Positions 14,877 to 23,425 of a stretch of 64,000 nucleotides of DNA are shown here, one piece after another. Origin of the DNA: a virus. The stretch spans positions 26,565 through 90,564 of the IMG/VR virus record IMGVR_UViG_3300045283_000397; one strand, 5' to 3'. A program made the position numbers and the translations under genes. The notes below the pieces were generated by a model. That model ran no database searches. It saw only the letters and a list, made by a program, of their open reading frames with translations, and was not told the DNA's origin. Numbering within the stretch: the stretch's first letter is position 1; every line of letters begins with the position of its first letter.

Positions 14877-15109
14877 TCGTTGCGGGCGAGAGCGGGACCG
14901 TGAAGGCGCGCCCAGCCGTACCGGAGCTTCTGGACGAACTATTCTCAGCCGTCCAAGAAGCGCAAGGCCATGGCTTCATCTCAGATGGTGAAGCCTACGG
15001 CCTTACCCACCAGCAATTCTTCGATCAAATCCGCTCCCGCTTGGACTGGAACAAAGAGGCGATAAAGATTATCAAGAAGTTTCTCCGCAAATATGGGGAA
15101 AGGGCATGA
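14873..15109 (+). CDS. Hypothetical protein, 78 aa
   Basis: Helical protein (PELLDELFSAVQEAQGHGFI) ending in a basic helix (NKEAIKIIKKFLRKYGE). ATGA overlaps on both sides couple it to the zinc-ribbon protein and the nuclease. Not recognised. Confidence 0.6.
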   Translation: MIVAGESGTVKARPAVPELLDELFSAVQEAQGHGFISDGEAYGLTHQQFFDQIRSRLDWNKEAIKIIKKFLRKYGERA

Positions 15110-15528
15110 TTGATGGCGGCTTGCGCGCGCTCTTCCGCGCCCACCTGCCCGCCTTCATGTGGACCAGCATCGAAACCGGACAAACGGGAAGGGGTATCCC
15201 TGATAGCGAGTATTGTTATCAAGGCCAAACCGGATGGATTGAATTTAAGGTGGTTTCGGGTTGGGCAGTGCCACTGCGCCCCGAGCAAGTCGCCTGGCTT
15301 AGCCGGCGCGCGCGCTATAGGGGGCGCTGCTGGGTGGCCGTGCGCCGCAAGCACTCGGGCGGCCCGCGCAAGGGCGCCGCGGTGGATGAGATTTACATCT
15401 GGCCCGGCGCGCGCGCGGCCGACCTCAAGCGCCTCGGCCTTGAGCATGGCCTGCTGGGCGATTGCTACGGCGCCAACGGCCCGGCGCGGTGGTCCTGGGA
15501 CGCCATCGCGCGACTGCTGACCACCTAA
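15106..15528 (+). CDS. VRR-NUC-like PD-(D/E)XK nuclease
   Basis: 140 residues with GRGIPDSEYCYQGQTGWIEF followed by KVV: Pro-Asp at 32-33 and Glu46-x-Lys48 make the PD-ExK active site of VRR-NUC or resolvase-like phage nucleases. Probably resolves or trims branched DNA during replication. Last gene of the rightward operon; its stop overlaps that of the leftward zinc-ribbon gene. Confidence 0.8.
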   Translation: MIDGGLRALFRAHLPAFMWTSIETGQTGRGIPDSEYCYQGQTGWIEFKVVSGWAVPLRPEQVAWLSRRARYRGRCWVAVRRKHSGGPRKGAAVDEIYIWPGARAADLKRLGLEHGLLGDCYGANGPARWSWDAIARLLTT

Positions 15529-15746
15529 GAATTATAGGTGCGGTGCGGCAACACTCGGCCATACATGACGCGCCCCGAATACGGCTCGCTGCTGGTCACC
15601 CCGGTCATGGCCGGGTGCTCGGGGTGCTGGTCGCCGGGCTTGTGGCCGCATCCCCGGCACACCATGAAGCCGCTCTTGCGCTCGTAGGACGCGCCGCAGC
15701 GCGGACACCCCACAACCCTGCTCCGTTTCTTATCGCGCATCAGCAT
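15525..15746 (-). CDS. Zinc-ribbon protein, 73 aa
   Basis: CPRCG and CRGCG separated by 13 residues (GASYERKSGFMVC) form a rubredoxin-like zinc ribbon. Ends in TAG sharing bases with the TAA of the convergent nuclease gene. Start ATG 15746 or 15740. Function unknown. Confidence 0.65.
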   Translation of the reverse strand: MLMRDKKRSRVVGCPRCGASYERKSGFMVCRGCGHKPGDQHPEHPAMTGVTSSEPYSGRVMYGRVLPHRTYNS

Positions 15747-15930
15747 TGTCCCTAATGTAGTTGACCTCTCTCCTCAGCGCCGCGCCACGGTAGCCTAGCC
15801 CCGCTATCCGCGCGCCGAGCACATCCACATCGCCCTCGTACATCCCCCCGGCCTCGCGGAACTCCGCGATGGCGCGCTCGCGCCGCCACTGCCACAACTC
15901 GGTGGCTTGCACCCCCGGCCCGGGCCCCAT
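15730..15930 (-). CDS. Hypothetical protein, 66 aa
   Basis: MGPGPGVQATELWQWRRERA followed by a helical region and a basic end. The start is chosen for GGGAGG 5 bases upstream and a TGATG overlap with the membrane-protein gene. Not recognised. Confidence 0.55.
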   Translation of the reverse strand: MGPGPGVQATELWQWRRERAIAEFREAGGMYEGDVDVLGARIAGLGYRGAALRREVNYIRDNADAR

Positions 15931-16070
15931 CACACCCTCCCTATCAGGCTGAACACCACCATCAGCACCAGAACCGCCGCCGCTAGCCAAAGCGGCGCGG
16001 CCCAGGCCACCTTATACGCTAGCCCGCGCGCCAGCGCGCGCACGATGTGCTCCGCGAGCGACTGACGCAT
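15930..16070 (-). CDS. Single-span membrane protein, 46 aa
   Basis: Begins MRQSLAEHIVRALARGLAYK, then one hydrophobic span (APLWLAAAVLVLMVVFSLIG). Both ends are TGATG overlaps. One of several small membrane proteins in this genome; role unknown. Confidence 0.6.
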   Translation of the reverse strand: MRQSLAEHIVRALARGLAYKVAWAAPLWLAAAVLVLMVVFSLIGRV

Positions 16071-16267
16071 CAGTGGTTCGGCGCGAAGCCGCCCTCCCAC
16101 CCGGGTGGGTCGGGCGGCTCGGCATGTGCCCGCTCGTATTCGATGAAGCTCTCGATTCGGTCCTGAATCAATTGGGCGAGCTCCTTGCACCTGGCGTCGC
16201 TAAACAATAACGGCTCATCCTCCAGGAACACCGAGGCGAGGTCGTAGCAGCGCGGGTCGTAGCTCAT
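16070..16267 (-). CDS. Hypothetical acidic protein, 65 aa
   Basis: Helical, acidic (DLASVFLEDEPLLFSDARCK then ELAQLIQDRIESFIEYE). Followed by the membrane-protein gene in a TGATG overlap. Not recognised. Confidence 0.6.
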   Translation of the reverse strand: MSYDPRCYDLASVFLEDEPLLFSDARCKELAQLIQDRIESFIEYERAHAEPPDPPGWEGGFAPNH

Positions 16268-16268
16268 C

Positions 16269-16376
16269 TCATGCCCCCGCCACCAGCGCGCCGAACACGG
16301 CCACGCAGGCCAGGAACAGGCCGAGCGAGGCCAGCGCCCCGAGCTCGACCAGGATGTCGTACAGCGTCCAGTTCAT
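16269..16376 (-). CDS. Single-span membrane protein, 35 aa
   Basis: MNWTLYDILVELGALASLGL followed by FLACVAVFGALVAGA, a single hydrophobic span. GGAGG precedes the start by 7 bases, and the ATG overlaps the upstream stop as ATGA. Confidence 0.6.
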   Translation of the reverse strand: MNWTLYDILVELGALASLGLFLACVAVFGALVAGA

Positions 16377-16663
16377 AACCCCGTCCTCCTCAGTAGGCGC
16401 CGCGCCTCGGCGACCCTGTCCATGATGCACTGGTAGTTTGTGTTGCCGAATTCGCGCCGGCACAGCGGCTCCATGAGGCTTATCGAGGCATCCACCTCAT
16501 TGGCCAATTTGGCAAGGGCCTCATGTAGCGGCCCGACTTCAGTTGCCGCCGCGAACAGCTTTTCGCACTCGACCGGGGTGAGTTCCCGATCACCATCGCT
16601 TTCGCGGACGATGAGGTAAGTTTCAAGCGGCTTCTTGATGACCATTAATCCGGGGATGATCAT
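16373..16663 (-). CDS. Hypothetical protein, 96 aa
   Basis: Begins MIIPGLMVIKKPLETYLIVR; acidic helical middle (CEKLFAAATEVGPLHEALAK) and a C-terminal helix with two Cys. ATGA overlaps on both sides. Function unknown. Confidence 0.6.
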   Translation of the reverse strand: MIIPGLMVIKKPLETYLIVRESDGDRELTPVECEKLFAAATEVGPLHEALAKLANEVDASISLMEPLCRREFGNTNYQCIMDRVAEARRLLRRTGL

Positions 16664-16854
16664 TGGTCCTCCTCCAGCTCTACCTGGCGCGCCACCACCA
16701 CGGCCAGGGCGGAGCTCACGGTGCCCTCCATCTGCCAGCCGTGCAGATCGTGGCGGTTGACCATGAGCTTGAAGAGCGAGCGCCGCCCGCCCGAGCGCCG
16801 GCTCTCCCATATCTCGTAGGAGGGCCGCACCCGCGTCATCATGTATGTCGTCAT
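16660..16854 (-). CDS. Hypothetical protein, 64 aa
   Basis: MTTYMMTRVRPSYEIWESRR with an alternating pattern suggesting a beta-sheet domain. The leader AAAGGAACTAGGAC before the ATG resembles the conserved AGGAACTGGG leader of other units. Lies just after the helicase stop. Confidence 0.55.
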   Translation of the reverse strand: MTTYMMTRVRPSYEIWESRRSGGRRSLFKLMVNRHDLHGWQMEGTVSSALAVVVARQVELEEDQ

Positions 16855-16870
16855 GTCCTAGTTCCTTTCC

Positions 16871-18367
16871 TCAGTTGACATAAGCCAGCAGCTGCTGCGC
16901 CCGGGTGATGGCTACGTAGGCCAGGTTCTCTTCCTGGCGCTTCTGCCAGTCCTGCTTGGCCCAGGGGCTGGGGCACAAGCCCGACCGGTAGAGGTACACC
17001 CGGCCCCACTCGCGCCCCTTGGAGCGGTGGTAGGTGGCACAGGTGATGATGCGCTGGCCTTCGGCCGCGTCGGTGTCCGCGAACATAGTGTTAATGAAGG
17101 CCTGGACGTCGCAGACGTCCTTTTGGCCTTTATTAAGGACCGCCTGGCAGATCTCCACCAGCGTCTCGCACTTGTCCGCGACGGCTTCGGCCTTGACATC
17201 CTGGCCACGCGCCAGGTGCTTCTGCATCTCGCGCTCCCTGTAGATGTCCAGGCGATTGAGCAGCGCGTCGATGGTCTTGACCTTCCACCGCCCCGCCAGC
17301 TTTGCCAGGCCCTCGCCGATCGCGCGGCCTTCCACCTTGCAAGCCTTGCCCTGGCGGATCATCGAATAAGCTACCTGGATGAGCGGCGCGGTGTTGCGGC
17401 AGAGCACCGCGTCGCCGGCCCCGAGGTCCTCGGGCAGCGCCGGCAGCATAGCTACCTCGCCCTTGGCGGCGCCTTCGGCCGCCTCAATGTCCGGCACCAA
17501 GCGCTGGGCCTCGGCCACCACCGCGCGCGGGCAACGCCACGTCATGGTCAGCGGCATGGCCTGGGCCTGTAAGTCTTTGATCAGGTCGGTCAGCGCGTCG
17601 GCACCGGCGCCGGCAAAGCCCATGATGGCCTGGCGGTCGTCGCCCACCACCACCATGCGCCCGCTCCTCTTGAGAAACTTGCGCATCAGCGCCTGGCGCG
17701 TGCGGTTGGTGTCCTGGGCCTCGTCGAGGAAGATGAGGTCCTTACCGAATTTGACGCGGATGTTCTTGATGAGCGGGAACAGCACCATGTCGTCGAAGTC
17801 TACCACGTCGGTCTGCTCTAGCGAGGCCCGATAGATATACTGGGCGGCCTCCACGATCGCGTCCATGGCCGAAGTATCATCCAGCCCGTTCACGTCGTAG
17901 TGGTCGGCCAGCGCGTGCCAAGTCATGGCGTCGCCTATGGGGGAGTCGGTAAAGAAACCGACTCCCGCAACTTTGGCCAGGTGCACCAGTTGGCAAATCT
18001 GGGCCTCGTATTCGCGGTAGACGGCCTCGTTGCGCCCGCGCACTAGCAAGCGCACCTTGTTGTCGTCCACCTTGGGCTTGAACATGAACTTGACGAGCCC
18101 GAATCCTATGCTGTGCGTGGTGGCGGCCTGGGCCTGGCGCCAGTCCAACCCCATCTTGGCCAGCTTGCCCTTGATCTCCTCGGCGATGGCCTTGCCGAAG
18201 GCGCAGACCAGCACCTCGTGCCCGGGGAACTTCGCCAGATACGCGGCCACCCCGAGCAGGATTGTGTGCGTCTTGCCCGTGCCCGCGCGCGCCACCAGCG
18301 CCAGGTGGCTCACGCCTTCCACCAGTGCCCTTACGAAGTCCGCCTGCTGCTTGGTAGGGGTAGTCAT
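16871..18367 (-). CDS. UvrD/Rep-type SF1 helicase
   Basis: 498 residues. Motif I ARAGTGKT (26-33), motif II DEAQD (215-219), motif III GDDRQAIMGFAGA, motif IV TWRCP, motif V TYHRSKGREW and motif VI YVAITRAQ are all present. It lacks large accessory 2B insertions, so resembles compact phage helicases of the Dda or UvrD-like type. Likely unwinds DNA at the fork or during recombination. Driven by the promoter at 18396-18424 and the conserved GAGAACTGGG leader. Confidence 0.9.
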   Translation of the reverse strand: MTTPTKQQADFVRALVEGVSHLALVARAGTGKTHTILLGVAAYLAKFPGHEVLVCAFGKAIAEEIKGKLAKMGLDWRQAQAATTHSIGFGLVKFMFKPKVDDNKVRLLVRGRNEAVYREYEAQICQLVHLAKVAGVGFFTDSPIGDAMTWHALADHYDVNGLDDTSAMDAIVEAAQYIYRASLEQTDVVDFDDMVLFPLIKNIRVKFGKDLIFLDEAQDTNRTRQALMRKFLKRSGRMVVVGDDRQAIMGFAGAGADALTDLIKDLQAQAMPLTMTWRCPRAVVAEAQRLVPDIEAAEGAAKGEVAMLPALPEDLGAGDAVLCRNTAPLIQVAYSMIRQGKACKVEGRAIGEGLAKLAGRWKVKTIDALLNRLDIYREREMQKHLARGQDVKAEAVADKCETLVEICQAVLNKGQKDVCDVQAFINTMFADTDAAEGQRIITCATYHRSKGREWGRVYLYRSGLCPSPWAKQDWQKRQEENLAYVAITRAQQLLAYVN

Positions 18368-18395
18368 GGCCCAGTTCTCCTCTTCACCTAGCCCT

Positions 18396-18424
18396 AGTAT
18401 GCCCCTTCCAATCCCAGAAGTAAA
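18396..18424 (-). promoter_or_regulatory. Promoter TTTACT-17-CATACT with conserved leader
   Basis: On the minus strand TTTACT (18419-18424), 17-bp spacer, CATACT (18396-18401), then AGGGCTAGGTGAAG and GAGGAGAACTGGG before the helicase ATG. The leader matches the leaders at 12072-12104 and 63268-63296. Confidence 0.6.
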
Positions 18425-18438
18425 GCCCCTTGCTTCAT

Positions 18439-18537
18439 TTATTTTGCCCTATACGCGCGCCAAGCCATCACCGCCCACGCCCCCGCCAGCACCACCCCCG
18501 CGCCCGCGTAGAGCCACCAGCCGGCTAGGTCCTTCAT
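18439..18537 (-). CDS. Single-span membrane protein, 32 aa
   Basis: MKDLAGWWLYAGAGVVLAGA continues WAVMAWRAYRAK: one membrane span with a Trp-rich start and a basic end, a classic microprotein layout. An AAAGG lies about 9 bases upstream. Located between the GIY-YIG gene and the helicase promoter. Confidence 0.55.
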   Translation of the reverse strand: MKDLAGWWLYAGAGVVLAGAWAVMAWRAYRAK

Positions 18538-18550
18538 CCTACAGACCTTT

Positions 18551-19264
18551 TCAAAATCCTTGGTACGAATTCTTTTGCCACCAGAGTTTATCGGGGACAA
18601 ATCCCCCATCATCAGCCCATCGAAAATAATCGTTTCTCATAGCTAAACGCTGCATGGCTGCTTTTCGATTTGCTACCGTTTTAGCTGACTGCTTTTTGCC
18701 TTTTCGAGCTGCGCTTAGTTTTTTCAAATGTTCTTCAGACTGCTTCTTGCCTATGAAATGTAGTCTAGTTTTCTCAATCGCTTCTTGGGAACGCTTTCGG
18801 CCCTTTAAAGAAACCCCTTGCTTTTGTCTAGATTCCAAGGTTCTTTTGGTACCTATTTTGGCTTTTCTCATTTTCTCCCGAGTTTCAGGCCCAGGTCTAA
18901 TCCCTTCATGAGCTATACTAATAAGGCGCCGAGTTTCCATCGAGAGATAACGGCCAGATTTGCTGCCGCGATAGACATTGGTGGTGCGATTATAATAGCG
19001 AACGCAAAGCTCATCGCGAGTAATCATGCTGACCCAGCGCTGCTCAATTTCCAAAAGCGCCTGGACATTCCTAATGGCTATCCGATATATTATGCGGCGC
19101 TTGAAATCTTGGGACCGTTCCCGGTACTCCTTAAGCATGGTCCGAGAAGAACAAATATAGCCATCGTCCTCTTCACCCATGTGAGAACCGACATAGAACA
19201 TTTTGCGAGAACGATCGCGCCAGATGTACACAAAACCATAAAATTTAGGCAGTGTTCCATGCAT
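18551..19264 (-). CDS. GIY-YIG homing endonuclease with NUMOD3 repeats
   Basis: N-terminal GIY-YIG domain (FYGFVYIWRDRSRKMFYVGS) followed by NUMOD3-type DNA-binding repeats (GIRPGPETREKMRKAKIG, GKKQSEEHLKKLSAARKG). The start at 19264 is chosen for a GGGGGAG 8 bases upstream; the ATG at 19273 would sit inside that RBS. It overlaps the end of the polymerase gene by 20 bases and is therefore a free-standing element inserted at the polA 3' end. Confidence 0.88.
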   Translation of the reverse strand: MHGTLPKFYGFVYIWRDRSRKMFYVGSHMGEEDDGYICSSRTMLKEYRERSQDFKRRIIYRIAIRNVQALLEIEQRWVSMITRDELCVRYYNRTTNVYRGSKSGRYLSMETRRLISIAHEGIRPGPETREKMRKAKIGTKRTLESRQKQGVSLKGRKRSQEAIEKTRLHFIGKKQSEEHLKKLSAARKGKKQSAKTVANRKAAMQRLAMRNDYFRWADDGGFVPDKLWWQKNSYQGF

Positions 19265-21215
19265 TTTTGGCACTCCCCCAATCCTTACCGAATTCAGCGT
19301 CCACCTTCATCGGCACGCGCAATTGTACTACGTCACGCATGATCTCGGCTACTCTCAGGGCCGTTTTTTCATCGCCCACCGACACATCTATCTCGTCGTG
19401 CATCATGAGCAGCGGCGTAATTCCCTCATGCCAACATTGGCGAAGCGCCAACTTTGCCTGAATGGCCGCGCTACCCTGGATGAGGCGATTGAGGGCCTTC
19501 TGGCAGAAAGCCCGGCGCAAGCGCTTATCGGGCCACAACGCGCGCGCGGCGGCCAGCGGACGAGGATAAGCGTAACCGGGTTCCCCGTCGCGCCAGGCCA
19601 ACTCCCACAAATCGAAGTGAGAGCGCGCCCCGTTGAGCAAACGCACCCAGCCACGGCTTTCGGCCAGCTGCTGGCAGCGCTTTGCCAATTCCTTAACGAA
19701 GGGTAATTCGCGATTGTACTGATCCAAAATGGCGCGCGCAGCTTCCTCGCTCTGGCCAATCATCATCGCGAATTTCTTCACCCCGGCCCCATAGCTGACG
19801 CCGAAGTTTGCATCCTTAGCAGGTTTGCGATCCAGCCCCGTGATCTCGGCCACATATTGATGGAAGTCGGTCTCGGGGTCCTCGCGGTAGCGCTGTGCCG
19901 CTGCGCCCGCGCCAGGGAGATCTAGTAGCTCGGCGAAGTGCACGATCAATCTGTATTCCTGCTGGCTCCAATCGAACGAGCCCCACACTTCCCCCGGCTC
20001 CGGCAGGAACGCACCGCGGAACACCGCGGCTATCTCCTCATCGCGACTGGGCGCTTGCTGCAAGGCGGGGTCGGAATAGCTGAAACGATAGGAGCGCGTG
20101 CCATCCCCTGGTTCCCCTCGGTAAGAATTCACACTGGCGTGGAGCCGTCCTCTATGGGCGTAATCTAAGATAAATCCTTTAAGAAATTTGTCGGCTGCCT
20201 CGGTCAGCTGGTCCGCTCTCGACACCAGCCGCGGCAACCAGTGTTCATGCCCCCTCATCCAATCCTTGGTAAATGACCCCTGGCCCGTTTTGGCCGTGCG
20301 CGGGTAGCCTATGCGCTGGGAGTCATGCGCCTTCTCCAGCCAGCGCGGCGAGCGCACCTGCTCCATCCCCAGCGCCGTCACTCCCAGCTGCTCGGTCAGC
20401 TCCTTCAGCACCCCATCGCGCTTTTCCAGCAGCGCCCCCCGGCTCCGCGCCACGCCCTCCAGGTCCACCCTAATGCCGCGGCGCCGCATCTCCAGGCACA
20501 TGGGCACCAAATCCATCTCCAGCCTATACGCTGCCCAGGTGCCCTCGGCCTCCAGCGTCGGCACCAGCGCGTTATAGAGCGCCAGCGTGGCCCTGGCGTC
20601 CGCCTCCGCGTACAAGCCCACGTAGCGCGCCGGCAGCCTCCACAGCGCGCCCTTTACCGCGTCGCCATGGTACCCGTAGGCAGCCGCGGCCTCCCTAAGC
20701 GCGCGCTCGTCCTTCCCCGGCAGATCGCGCCACCGGCAGAGATCGTCCAGCTGGTAGTTGAGCCGATTCTCATCGACCATCACCGCGGCGGCCAAGCTAT
20801 CCTCTATGATCGAGGGAGGTTCCAGGCCCCATTGGGCGCGCTGCCACCCGAGATCGTAGTTGGCAGAATGGTACAGCCAGCGCAGCCCCCCGGCCGCGGC
20901 GTGGTGGTCGCCCAGCCAGCGCCTCACCGCGCCTTCATCAAAATTCGCCCCCTCAGGGTGGCGCAGCGGCACGTAGATGGCCTGATCGTCCCAGGCCCAA
21001 GCTATTCCGGCTATGTGCCCGCTACGGTACGGCCAGCCCGACCCGCGCCCGGCGGCGAGCGAGTCGTCGCGCGTCTCGATGTCTTCCGCGATAATCAACT
21101 CTCCCCGGTCGCGCAGATCGGGCAATTCCGCCGGCGCCACCCACGCGGAAGGCGGCGTTATCAAGGGGAGTTGCTCTCCTCCAATGTGGACGCTTTTGGC
21201 CCGGGCGCGCGCCAT
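19245..21215 (-). CDS. polA-like: DNA polymerase, family A, with proofreading domain
   Basis: 656 residues. The 3'-5' exonuclease keeps its Exo I DIETRD (45-50), Exo II SANYDLGW and Exo III YAEADARATLAL. Polymerase motif A is SFDWSQQEY (413-421), motif B RKPAKDANFGVSYG (463-476), motif C HDE (606-608). No 5' nuclease domain is present, as in T7-type replicative enzymes. Trp follows the catalytic Asp of motif A where Tyr is usual. The phage replicase. A GIY-YIG gene overlaps its 3' end. Confidence 0.95.
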   Translation of the reverse strand: MARARAKSVHIGGEQLPLITPPSAWVAPAELPDLRDRGELIIAEDIETRDDSLAAGRGSGWPYRSGHIAGIAWAWDDQAIYVPLRHPEGANFDEGAVRRWLGDHHAAAGGLRWLYHSANYDLGWQRAQWGLEPPSIIEDSLAAAVMVDENRLNYQLDDLCRWRDLPGKDERALREAAAAYGYHGDAVKGALWRLPARYVGLYAEADARATLALYNALVPTLEAEGTWAAYRLEMDLVPMCLEMRRRGIRVDLEGVARSRGALLEKRDGVLKELTEQLGVTALGMEQVRSPRWLEKAHDSQRIGYPRTAKTGQGSFTKDWMRGHEHWLPRLVSRADQLTEAADKFLKGFILDYAHRGRLHASVNSYRGEPGDGTRSYRFSYSDPALQQAPSRDEEIAAVFRGAFLPEPGEVWGSFDWSQQEYRLIVHFAELLDLPGAGAAAQRYREDPETDFHQYVAEITGLDRKPAKDANFGVSYGAGVKKFAMMIGQSEEAARAILDQYNRELPFVKELAKRCQQLAESRGWVRLLNGARSHFDLWELAWRDGEPGYAYPRPLAAARALWPDKRLRRAFCQKALNRLIQGSAAIQAKLALRQCWHEGITPLLMMHDEIDVSVGDEKTALRVAEIMRDVVQLRVPMKVDAEFGKDWGSAKNAWNTA

Positions 21216-21219
21216 GGGG

Positions 21220-21495
21220 CTAGTGGGCCCGCAGCTTGGTCTCAGCCTTCAAGGCCAACCAGCCACGTTGGGTGGTATAGATAACCCTCTGTGCTTCATT
21301 CACGTAATAGGGCGGGGGTTTTTCGATTTGTTTATATTTCTTCCAGGGTCTCCAAGGACGGGCGAAAAGCCGCTCCTTCCAGGTACGGCGCACCAAATCG
21401 AAATCAGTCAAATAGTCGCTGACCAAGACGCGCATGCCCCCAATCACCATTCCGGTGTCCAGATTCTGGCCTTCAAAGAGGTTCCCCCCGGTCAT
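21220..21495 (-). CDS. Hypothetical protein, 91 aa
   Basis: MTGGNLFEGQNLDTGMVIGG; the second half is basic and aromatic (FARPWRPWKKYKQIEKPPPY). Located between polA and a small membrane protein, with an ATGA overlap at its start. Not recognised. Confidence 0.6.
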   Translation of the reverse strand: MTGGNLFEGQNLDTGMVIGGMRVLVSDYLTDFDLVRRTWKERLFARPWRPWKKYKQIEKPPPYYVNEAQRVIYTTQRGWLALKAETKLRAH

Positions 21496-21629
21496 CGCAA
21501 CAGCACCCCCAGCAGCAGACCCGCGGGCATGGCCGCCGCTAGCGCCAGCGCTATGTTCTGCACCTGCTCGCCCACACTAGTGACCAGCAGCACGGGCTCG
21601 CGCCAGTCGGCCAGCAGCCTACGCATCAT
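21492..21629 (-). CDS. Small membrane protein, 45 aa
   Basis: MMRRLLADWREPVLLVTSVG, then a hydrophobic C-terminal half (IALALAAAMPAGLLLGVLL). Both ends are ATGA overlaps with real genes, which supports translation. Role unknown. Confidence 0.55.
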   Translation of the reverse strand: MMRRLLADWREPVLLVTSVGEQVQNIALALAAAMPAGLLLGVLLR

Positions 21630-22399
21630 GGGGCCTTGCTCAGGTGGTTCCATTTGATCATGGTGTGGCCGCTCTCGCCGTCAAGTTGCACATAGGCATC
21701 GCCATCTTGCAAGAACTCCTTGGCCACCCCGGTCCGGCCATAATAGGTATGGCCGGGGGTGGTGCACACCACCCGGTCGCCCACCTTCATATCGAAGGCA
21801 CCGCCTCCGGGCACTATGTTCTGGCGCGCATGGTGGCCGCCATCTTCCGGTGTGCCCGGCCTGTTGGGCTCCTCGCGCCATTTGGCCCCGCGCCTTGCCA
21901 ACTCCGCCCTTATATCGCGCGCCAGCGCGTCGCCCACGCGCGAAAGCGGCGAGCGCCCGAGATCGATCAGTTGCGCGCGCAAGCCCGAGGTGGACCACTG
22001 ATTTAGTGACTGTCTGTTGAGGGGAGGTTCCGTAGCCAGTGGCCCCGTCCTTATCACGCTGCGCGCAGCCATTTCCGCTTCCACTAAAAGCAAATAGCGC
22101 CTCAAGTCGCGCACCTCGGCCAACACGGTGCCATCCCCGCCTGTGGCGTCGGCTTCGACGGCGGCAAACACGTCGTAGCGCTCCACCGTCAAGTTGGGCT
22201 GGCCCGCGCGCGAGCGATTGAGAATGTGCGTCTCGCGCCCTAGCATATTCTCCAAGCGGTCCCACTTGCGCGCCAACATATGAAACGCGCCGCAACCACC
22301 ACGCTTTTTCCAGGAACCTTGGTAAGTTTTTTCTTTTTCTTTTATATGTTCCACATCAGACTGGGCGATCGAAAATAAATAATCTAGATGGCTGGACAT
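21626..22399 (-). CDS. Hypothetical protein with KRGG motif and C-terminal SH3-like end, 257 aa
   Basis: The N-terminus (TYQGSWKKRGGCGAFHMLAR and KWDRLENM) matches a segment I associate with conserved phage proteins linked to nucleotide metabolism, but the function is unknown. The C-terminal 55 residues (MKVGDRVVCTTPGHTYYGRT) read as a KOW/SH3-like barrel. An HNH gene is inserted directly upstream, overlapping the first 16 bases. Confidence 0.65.
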   Translation of the reverse strand: MSSHLDYLFSIAQSDVEHIKEKEKTYQGSWKKRGGCGAFHMLARKWDRLENMLGRETHILNRSRAGQPNLTVERYDVFAAVEADATGGDGTVLAEVRDLRRYLLLVEAEMAARSVIRTGPLATEPPLNRQSLNQWSTSGLRAQLIDLGRSPLSRVGDALARDIRAELARRGAKWREEPNRPGTPEDGGHHARQNIVPGGGAFDMKVGDRVVCTTPGHTYYGRTGVAKEFLQDGDAYVQLDGESGHTMIKWNHLSKAP

Positions 22400-22890
22400 T
22401 TAGCCCTCCTTTTCTCCCAACCTCTTTTAGCAGACTTGGACATTCTTTCTTTCACTCCTGGTAAAGCCCACCATGCAAGAATAGAAGCTTTCATCTTAGG
22501 GCGGGGGCCGGGGGGCCTCTTGATTAAACCGTCTCTTTCAGCTTTTTGTTGGTTTTGAGATCGAGTGAGGAGTTGAAGATTTCTTAGTCTACAATCTAAT
22601 TTCTTATTATTTATATGATCTACCTCCATTTTAAGGGAGATAGGACCATTAAACCAAAACCAAACTAACCGATGAGTATAAACCATTTTGCCGTGATGGC
22701 GAACTTGTCCTCTACCATTAGGACCGGGGGTGTGTCCCACTCTTCTCCAGGGGCCTTTAATATGGGTAGGGCCACCCATTTGCTTACAAGTTAAAATATG
22801 ACCTGATTTATTTACTCTATAAAGACCACTGGTCTTCATAATAGGAAATAAATAATCGTTTTTACCTGTGTATCTATAATTAGGCACCAT
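22384..22890 (-). CDS. HNH homing endonuclease
   Basis: 168 residues. The HNH core is KMEVDHINNKKLDCRLRNLQ, preceded by GKMVYTHRLVWFWFNG, the HNH_3 layout. The C-terminus is basic and resembles a NUMOD3 module. Start at ATG 22890 inside the last codons of the HD gene. Free-standing; sits between the HD-domain gene and the 257-aa gene. A+T content is clearly higher than in its neighbours, consistent with transfer. Confidence 0.85.
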   Translation of the reverse strand: MVPNYRYTGKNDYLFPIMKTSGLYRVNKSGHILTCKQMGGPTHIKGPWRRVGHTPGPNGRGQVRHHGKMVYTHRLVWFWFNGPISLKMEVDHINNKKLDCRLRNLQLLTRSQNQQKAERDGLIKRPPGPRPKMKASILAWWALPGVKERMSKSAKRGWEKRRAKCPAI

Positions 22891-23425
22891 CGGCCACCGC
22901 CTCCTCCAGCCTCTCGCGCTTGATTTGATAGGCAAGCAGGTTGGTGCGGATAAATTCGGGCAGCTTCATCTCCAGCAGTGTCGCGCGGCACCGCTGGGCG
23001 ACCAGCGCCGCATACCTATTGCCCATGTTGATCTCATGCAGCGCCCATTCCAGCATCTCGAGCGTCTCGGCCGCTTTGAATACCGCGCGATCCATCTCGC
23101 TCAGCACCTGCACCCCCGGCAGCTGCCAGCGCTTGGCCATCGCGCGGTGCGCCTCGTCCTCGCTCACATCCAGCGCGGCCTTGAGCAGCTTGTTGCTGCG
23201 CTTGGCGTGCCAGCTACAATCCCCTGCCCAAAGTTCTCCCACATCATGGACTAGTCCATGGACTAGCACGTGGCGCGGGCAGTCAGGCCAGATCGCCAGC
23301 AGCAGCCGCATCACCTGCCAGCTGTGTTCCCCGGTAGTCTGGCGGCTAACGTGCGGGAACACCCCGTAGCGCGGTATCTGACCAGCGCGCCGGGCGTCTA
23401 GCACGTGCTCTTCGCGCATGGTCAT
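22880..23425 (-). CDS. HD-domain nucleotide phosphohydrolase
   Basis: 181 residues with the HD signature: His34 in EHSWQVMRL, His60-Asp61 in LVHDVGE, and a later Asp in SEMDRAVFKAAE. The closest known type is the YfbR-like 5'-deoxynucleotidase group, which hydrolyses dNMPs. In this nucleotide cluster it could remove unwanted dNMPs during base modification (inference). ATGA overlap with the exonuclease gene. Confidence 0.85.
   Translation of the reverse strand: MTMREEHVLDARRAGQIPRYGVFPHVSRQTTGEHSWQVMRLLLAIWPDCPRHVLVHGLVHDVGELWAGDCSWHAKRSNKLLKAALDVSEDEAHRAMAKRWQLPGVQVLSEMDRAVFKAAETLEMLEWALHEINMGNRYAALVAQRCRATLLEMKLPEFIRTNLLAYQIKRERLEEAVADGA

Noticed and set aside
23246-23275. 16-bp palindrome CTAGTCCATGGACTAG in the HD gene.
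   Set aside because: It results from the coding repeat LVHGLVHD at the HD motif, not from a regulatory site.
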